NCBI GenBank assembly: GCA_003605055.1
Contig: QZKP01000075.1
Location: 1 to 64,000 of the forward strand
Length of the DNA: 64,000 nt
Source of the DNA: Desulfarculus sp.
GTDB taxonomy: Bacteria > Desulfobacterota > Desulfarculia > Desulfarculales > Desulfarculaceae
Reading direction: 5' to 3'
The translations under genes were made by a program, and so were the position numbers. The notes under the pieces were generated by a model. It was not told where the DNA came from. It did no database searches and was given only the letters and a program-made list of their open reading frames with translations. Shown piece after piece: positions 60,569-64,000 of the stretch (the first letter of the stretch is position 1; each line of letters opens with the position of its first letter).

Positions 60569-62047
60569 ATGTCCGCCGCCTGGAGCGATAAAGAGCGCCT
60601 GCTGCTCACCGAGATGGCCCTGTTGGTGGACCAGGCCCTGGACCTGCCCCAGGTGCTGGACCGGGTGCTGGCCGTGCTGTCCCGGGCCCTGCCCGGCCGT
60701 TGGGCGGAGGTGGCCTGGCTGGACCCGGCCCGGGGCCAGTTGCTGCGCCGGGCCCTGGACGGCCCGGCCGCGCCGGAGCCGGGGCCGGACCCCGCCGCGG
60801 AGCTCTACGCCCGGGTGATGCACGGCGGGCGGCCCTTCCTGGCCGCCGGCCCCCTGTGGGCCGTGCCCCTGTTTCTGCACGGCAGCGCGGCCGGGGTGCT
60901 GGCCGTGGAGGCCCAGGGCCAGGAGGCAGCCCCGGAGCAGCGGCGGGTGCTGGGCGCGGCCGGGGAGATGCTCAGCCGACTGCTGCACCTGCACCGGCGC
61001 ATCCAGGCCCGCCTGGCCCCCTTGCAGGGCCCGCCCGGCGAGCCCTCCGGCCAGGAGGCGGCCGAGGCCAGCCACCTGCTCCTGGAGGGCCAGAGCCAGG
61101 CCATGGCCCAGGTGCAGGAGCTCTTGCACAAGGTGGCGCCCAGCGAGGCCTCGGTGCTGCTGCTGGGTCCCCTGGGCAGCGGCAAGGCCCAGGCCGCCGG
61201 GCTCATCCACCGGCTCAGCCCCCGGGCGGACCGGCCCCTGCTGCGCCTGGACTGCGCCTTTGTCAGCCAGGAGGTCTCGGAGCGCCGCCTGTTCGGCTAC
61301 GAGAAGGGCGCCTTTTCCGGGGCCACCGAGCCCCGGGCGGGCCTCTTGGAGCGGGCTCAGGGCGGCTCGCTGTTCATGACCGACATCACCAGCCTGGGGC
61401 CGCCCCTGCAGGCCAAGCTGCTGCGCGTGCTGCAGGAGCGCCAGTACGAGCGCCTGGGCGGCAGCCAGACCCGCAGCTCCCAGGCCCGCATCCTGGCCGC
61501 CAGCCGCCAGGACCTGGCCGCGGCCGTGGAGCAGGGGCAGTTCCGCCAGGACCTGTACTACCGCCTCAACGTCTTCCCCATCACCCTGCCGCCGCTGGCC
61601 CGCCGCCGGGAGGACATACCGCTGTTGGTCCGCTTCTTTCTGGAAAGGGCCGCGGCCGCGGTCGGCCGCCGCCTGTCCCTGAACCAGCAGGCCCTGGACG
61701 TGCTCACCCACTATGCCTGGCCGGGCAACGTGGCCGAACTGGAAAACCTCTGCCAGCGCCTGGCCCTGCTCACCCAAGGCGATGCGGTGACCCTGGCGGA
61801 CCTGCCCTCTTTCGTGTTCCAGCGCGAGGCCAAGGAGCCCAGCCAGCGGGCCGGGGCCCTCTCCCGCCTGGAGGAGATGGAGCGGCGGGCGGTGGTGGCG
61901 GCCCTGGAGCGCAACCAATGGGTGCAGTCCCACGCCGCGGCCGAGCTGGGCCTGACCCTGAGGCAGATCGGCTACCGCATCAAGAAGTTCGGCCTGGAGG
62001 GGGCCATTCGCCGCGGCCGGGGGCAGGCCCCCGAGGCCAGAACCTGA
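60569..62047 (+). CDS. NifA-like sigma-54 activator homolog with degenerate ATPase motifs
   Basis: This 492-residue protein has an N-terminal GAF-like domain (about 10-140), a sigma-54 AAA+ domain (about 170-400) and a NifA-type C-terminal HTH ([25 protein letters not shown]). The ATPase motifs depart from consensus. Walker A is GPLGSGKA (200-207) instead of GExGTGKE, and the sigma-54 loop is GAFSGA (247-252). Walker B reads LFMTDI (T271-D272) where LFLDEI is expected, losing the aspartate-glutamate pair. Sensor I is AASRQDL instead of AATNRDL. It may bind DNA and signals without normal sigma-54 remodelling, or be a decaying activator. No clear RBS precedes ATG 60569. Confidence 0.85.
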   Translation: MSAAWSDKERLLLTEMALLVDQALDLPQVLDRVLAVLSRALPGRWAEVAWLDPARGQLLRRALDGPAAPEPGPDPAAELYARVMHGGRPFLAAGPLWAVPLFLHGSAAGVLAVEAQGQEAAPEQRRVLGAAGEMLSRLLHLHRRIQARLAPLQGPPGEPSGQEAAEASHLLLEGQSQAMAQVQELLHKVAPSEASVLLLGPLGSGKAQAAGLIHRLSPRADRPLLRLDCAFVSQEVSERRLFGYEKGAFSGATEPRAGLLERAQGGSLFMTDITSLGPPLQAKLLRVLQERQYERLGGSQTRSSQARILAASRQDLAAAVEQGQFRQDLYYRLNVFPITLPPLARRREDIPLLVRFFLERAAAAVGRRLSLNQQALDVLTHYAWPGNVAELENLCQRLALLTQGDAVTLADLPSFVFQREAKEPSQRAGALSRLEEMERRAVVAALERNQWVQSHAAAELGLTLRQIGYRIKKFGLEGAIRRGRGQAPEART

Positions 62048-62110
62048 GGCGGGCGGCCCCCTGATTCCGCCCCCGCCGGCGGCTGAGGGCCTGAAAAGGG
62101 GAGGCGGCGT

Positions 62111-62509
62111 TCAGTCCTCTGGCTGGACCGGCGGGCCCAGCAGGGGCCGCAGCACCTCGCACTGCCGGCAGACCTTCATCTTTTCCTGCCAGTCGCGGTA
62201 CACCACGCCCTCGCAGATGGTGCCGTTGACGAACCAGCACAGGCCGCCCACCTGAAACTCCCAGGCCGGACAGCGCCGTCTGGTCTCCGGTGGGCAATGC
62301 TTGACCTTCCAGCAGGCGGCCAGCCTGCCCTCCCGGTTGCGCTGGCAGGCCAGCAGAAACAGCATCTGCCGCTCCACGTGCCCCGGCACCTTGCGCCAGC
62401 CCTGCTCATAGCTGTGCACCGCCTTGAGCGAGGTGCCCAGGAGTTGGGCCATCTCGTTCTGGGTCTTGCTCAACTCGGCGCGCAGGCGCTTGAATTCCTG
62501 GCTGTCCAT
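62111..62509 (-). CDS. HTH (XRE-type) regulator with C-terminal two-CW cysteine domain
   Basis: This 132-residue protein has an N-terminal helix-turn-helix (about 5-50, KTQNEMAQLLGTSLKAVHSYEQGWR). A cysteine-rich C-terminus follows (C66-W67, C72, C80, C91-W92, C99, C114, C117), the two-CW arrangement, probably binding a metal or Fe-S cluster and acting as a redox or metal sensor. ATG 62509 is preferred; a GTG 13 codons upstream is open. Three copies of a palindrome lie in the divergent gap and are its likely operators, one of them right at its own promoter. Confidence 0.82.
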   Translation of the reverse strand: MDSQEFKRLRAELSKTQNEMAQLLGTSLKAVHSYEQGWRKVPGHVERQMLFLLACQRNREGRLAACWKVKHCPPETRRRCPAWEFQVGGLCWFVNGTICEGVVYRDWQEKMKVCRQCEVLRPLLGPPVQPED

Positions 62510-62549
62510 GGCCCCGTAACGCTGAGAGTTGACCCCGATACTATTCACT

Positions 62550-62566
62550 ATGCCACAGAGTGGTAT
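62550..62566. promoter_or_regulatory. Operator copy 1, ATGCCAC-AGA-GTGGTAT
   Basis: A 17-base near-palindrome 40 bases upstream of the regulator start codon, one mismatch from the perfect copy at 62704-62720 in its arms. Confidence 0.65.
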
Positions 62567-62669
62567 TAGTTTTCAATTCCACCCGCGGGCCCTTCCGGGA
62601 AAACATCTAAATACCGCTACATCAACGGCTTAGCTTCAAAATGCAGGCCCAATGGGTCAGGGAAAAAAT

Positions 62670-62686
62670 ATACCACAAAAGGGTAT
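62670..62686. promoter_or_regulatory. Operator copy 2, ATACCAC-AAA-AGGGTAT
   Basis: A 17-base element with a perfect left arm and five of seven bases in the right arm. Its centre is 34 bases, about three helical turns, from copy 3. Confidence 0.55.
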
Positions 62687-62703
62687 TTTTCAGTAGACGA
62701 CGC

Positions 62704-62720
62704 ATACCACAATGTGGTAT
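62704..62720. promoter_or_regulatory. Operator copy 3, ATACCAC-AAT-GTGGTAT
   Basis: A perfect 17-base palindrome (7-base arms, 3-base centre) overlapping a TATAAA box, as expected for a repressor site. Confidence 0.75.
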
Positions 62721-62874
62721 AAAATTCTTATACGAGGGGGCGGCGCAGCCGGGGCCCGGTCCCTGCCTAGGGCGCCAGAGCGGCGCCGCGCTCCGGCCGA
62801 TCCGGGTTTCCGGCGCGGCCGCCGGCCGCGAACGCCGGAGCAGTTCCGGCCGGCCGGAGAAAAGGAGGATTCAC

Positions 62875-63441
62875 ATGAAGGCGGTGAGGGTTTTGTGGTT
62901 GCTGGCCCTGGGCCTGGCCCTTTCCCTGGGCGCGGCCCAGGCCAAGGTTTCGCCTCCGCCCCAGGCGGACGCCGTCACCATCAAGCCTTACGTGCAAAGG
63001 TCCCTGCTGGAGGCCTGCCAGGCCGCCGTACGCATGGGCCACCTGAACGAGGTGCCCCAACTAGACTTCCAGGCCGTGGTCCAGTTGCTCTATGGCAACT
63101 GCCCCGACGTGCGGCCCATCGCAGCCTACTCCCTGGGCGAGATCGGCGACCCGCAGGCCTATGGGGCCCTGGTGGGCCAGCTCAAGCACCAGGACGGCCA
63201 CCTGCGCGCCGCCGCGGCCCGGGCCCTGGGCAAGATCGGCGACCCGCGGGCCGTGCCTTACCTGGCCAACCTGGTGCTGGACCAGTCCCAGCCCACCTAT
63301 GTCCGCTGTGATGCAGCCGCCGCCCTGGGCATGATCGGCGGCCAAGGGGCCGCGGCGCCTTTGCGCCAGGTGGCCTCCGGCGAGAAGGGTCAACTGCAAA
63401 GGGACGCGGCCCGCTCCCTGGCCCGTCTGTCCCCGCTATAG
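62875..63441 (+). CDS. Exported HEAT-repeat protein
   Basis: This 188-residue protein has a Sec signal peptide (MKAVRVLWLLALGLALSLGAA, cleavage near residue 23). Helical HEAT/PBS-lyase-type repeats follow, e.g. AAYSLGEIGDPQAYGALVGQL, AARALGKIGDPRAVPYLANLV and AAAALGMIGGQGAAAPLRQVA. A strong AAAGGAGG precedes ATG 62875. It is a likely protein-interaction scaffold in the periplasm. It is probably controlled by the divergent two-CW regulator. Confidence 0.82.
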   Translation: MKAVRVLWLLALGLALSLGAAQAKVSPPPQADAVTIKPYVQRSLLEACQAAVRMGHLNEVPQLDFQAVVQLLYGNCPDVRPIAAYSLGEIGDPQAYGALVGQLKHQDGHLRAAAARALGKIGDPRAVPYLANLVLDQSQPTYVRCDAAAALGMIGGQGAAAPLRQVASGEKGQLQRDAARSLARLSPL

Positions 63442-63527
63442 CTCCCCCCAGCTCCGCGGGCGGGCGCCGCGCCGTCCCGGAACGCCGTCCGAAGGGCGTT
63501 GCTTCCCGGCCGCGAGCTGACCTCCTG

Positions 63528-63568
63528 CCACCCCTCCGCCCGCGCCCATGGCCCGGGCGGAGGGGTGG
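63528..63568. other. Long perfect hairpin between convergent genes
   Basis: A 15-base perfect stem (63528-63542 with 63554-63568) and 11-base loop lies between the HEAT-repeat gene and the ANTAR gene. No T-tract follows on either strand, so termination is uncertain. Confidence 0.5.
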
Positions 63569-63589
63569 CCTCTCTTGGCCTCCAGCGGC

Positions 63590-64000
63590 CTACTCCGGCT
63601 GACCGTTGAACAGGCGGTAGGACGACAGCACCCGCTGGGCCACCTGCACCAGCCGCTGGTTGGTGTTGCGGGCGTGCTTCTGCAGGCGCTGCATGGCCTC
63701 GGCCTCACTGATCTGCAGGCTGGCCATGAGCACGCTCTTGGCCCGCTCGATCACCTCCCGTTCGGCCAACTGCTGCTCCAGGGAGGCCTGCTCGGCCAGC
63801 AGCCGGCAGGCCCGCTCCTGGCCGGCCCGGGCCAGGTCCAGCACCAGGGCCGCGGCCTGGGCCGGGAGATCGGCGGTGACCAGGCCCAGGGCGCCTAGGC
63901 GCAGGGCCAGGGCAACCAGCTCGGGCTCCATCTGAGCCAGGGCCAGCACCACCCCCACCGAGGGCGGCGCCAGCTCCGGCTCCCAGGCCTGGCGCTCCGC
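63590..64000 (-). CDS. ANTAR-domain response regulator (AmiR/NasT type), 5' end beyond window
   Basis: The C-terminal part is a typical ANTAR RNA-binding domain: LAEREVIERAKSVLMASLQISEAEAMQRLQKHARNTNQRLVQVAQ. A helical linker and part of a receiver-like domain precede it (GALGLVTADLPAQAAALVLDL). The reading frame stays open to the window edge, so the start lies beyond 64000. ANTAR proteins bind paired hairpins in nascent mRNA and prevent termination. Confidence 0.85.
   Translation of the reverse strand, partial: AERQAWEPELAPPSVGVVLALAQMEPELVALALRLGALGLVTADLPAQAAALVLDLARAGQERACRLLAEQASLEQQLAEREVIERAKSVLMASLQISEAEAMQRLQKHARNTNQRLVQVAQRVLSSYRLFNGQPE

Larger units (their letters stand above)
62510..62874. 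promoter_or_regulatory. Divergent regulatory region between the two-CW regulator and the HEAT-repeat gene
   Basis: A 365-base gap without a gene. It contains the three operator copies listed separately, and a TATAAA (62718-62723) that overlaps the third operator and could be a -10 box for the plus-strand gene. Confidence 0.55.

Overview
The window is a GC-rich (roughly two-thirds G+C by eye) stretch of a strictly anaerobic bacterial chromosome. The organism is most likely a sulfate-reducing member of the Desulfobacterota, for example a Desulfarculales-like lineage. The main evidence is a complete dsrMKJOP operon on the minus strand (46875-51927), which encodes the membrane complex that feeds electrons into dissimilatory sulfite reduction. 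Supporting evidence is the density of Fe-S enzymes, two ATP-driven 2-hydroxyacyl-CoA dehydratase/benzoyl-CoA reductase-type systems, a ferredoxin-type 2-oxoacid oxidoreductase and several sigma-54 activators. No transposase, integrase, phage gene or CRISPR array was seen.

Layout. (1) 1-15488: an uptake and activation locus. It has a double TetR regulator, an aryl/acyl-CoA ligase, a branched-chain-type ABC importer (binding protein, two ATPases, two permeases), a DUF169 protein, two MFS carriers, an Fe-S protein, an adenine-deaminase-like amidohydrolase and a gamma-carbonic-anhydrase-like protein. (2) 15570-21536: a PAS sigma-54 activator followed by a sigma-54 promoter and a four-gene operon (GltD-like flavoprotein/ferredoxin plus alpha, beta and gamma subunits of a 2-oxoacid:acceptor oxidoreductase). 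(3) 21933-26561: an acyl-CoA ligase and a tripartite tricarboxylate transporter (TctABC order A-B-C). (4) 26979-45587: the most unusual region. Two plus-strand operons, each behind a good sigma-54 promoter, flank a divergent PAS sigma-54 activator. The left operon has a biotin carrier, biotin carboxylase, carboxyltransferase, two beta-keto-acid cleavage enzymes (BKACE), a TRAP transporter and a 3-hydroxyacyl dehydrogenase. The right operon has a two-subunit aconitase-X, a two-subunit 2-hydroxyacyl-CoA dehydratase-type enzyme, its activator ATPase, a CooC-like ATPase and an Fe-S protein. Together they look like one regulon for anaerobic breakdown of an unidentified hydroxylated carboxylate.

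(5) 45654-52496: tRNA-Arg(CCG), a universal stress protein, a small protein with three WLxVxCPxxxC repeats, dsrMKJOP and an RsbRD-type protein. (6) 52810-58380: a VOC protein and a second dehydratase/reductase-type set with its own activator, a CMD-family protein and a ferredoxin-fused aldo/keto reductase, driven by a textbook sigma-70 promoter at 53441-53469. (7) 58393-64000: a SpoIIAA-like protein, an NYN-nuclease/cold-shock fusion, a NifA-like activator with a degenerate ATPase site, a two-CW HTH regulator with three copies of a palindromic operator, a HEAT-repeat secreted protein and an ANTAR regulator cut by the window end.

How it fits together: carboxylates are imported by ABC, TTT, TRAP and MFS carriers. 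They are activated by CoA ligases or by CoA exchange through BKACE. They are then processed by radical or Fe-S dehydratases and oxidised by ferredoxin-linked enzymes, whose electrons could finally reach sulfite reduction through DsrMKJOP. Regulation is mainly by sigma-54 activators, and their likely binding sites can be read directly in the DNA.
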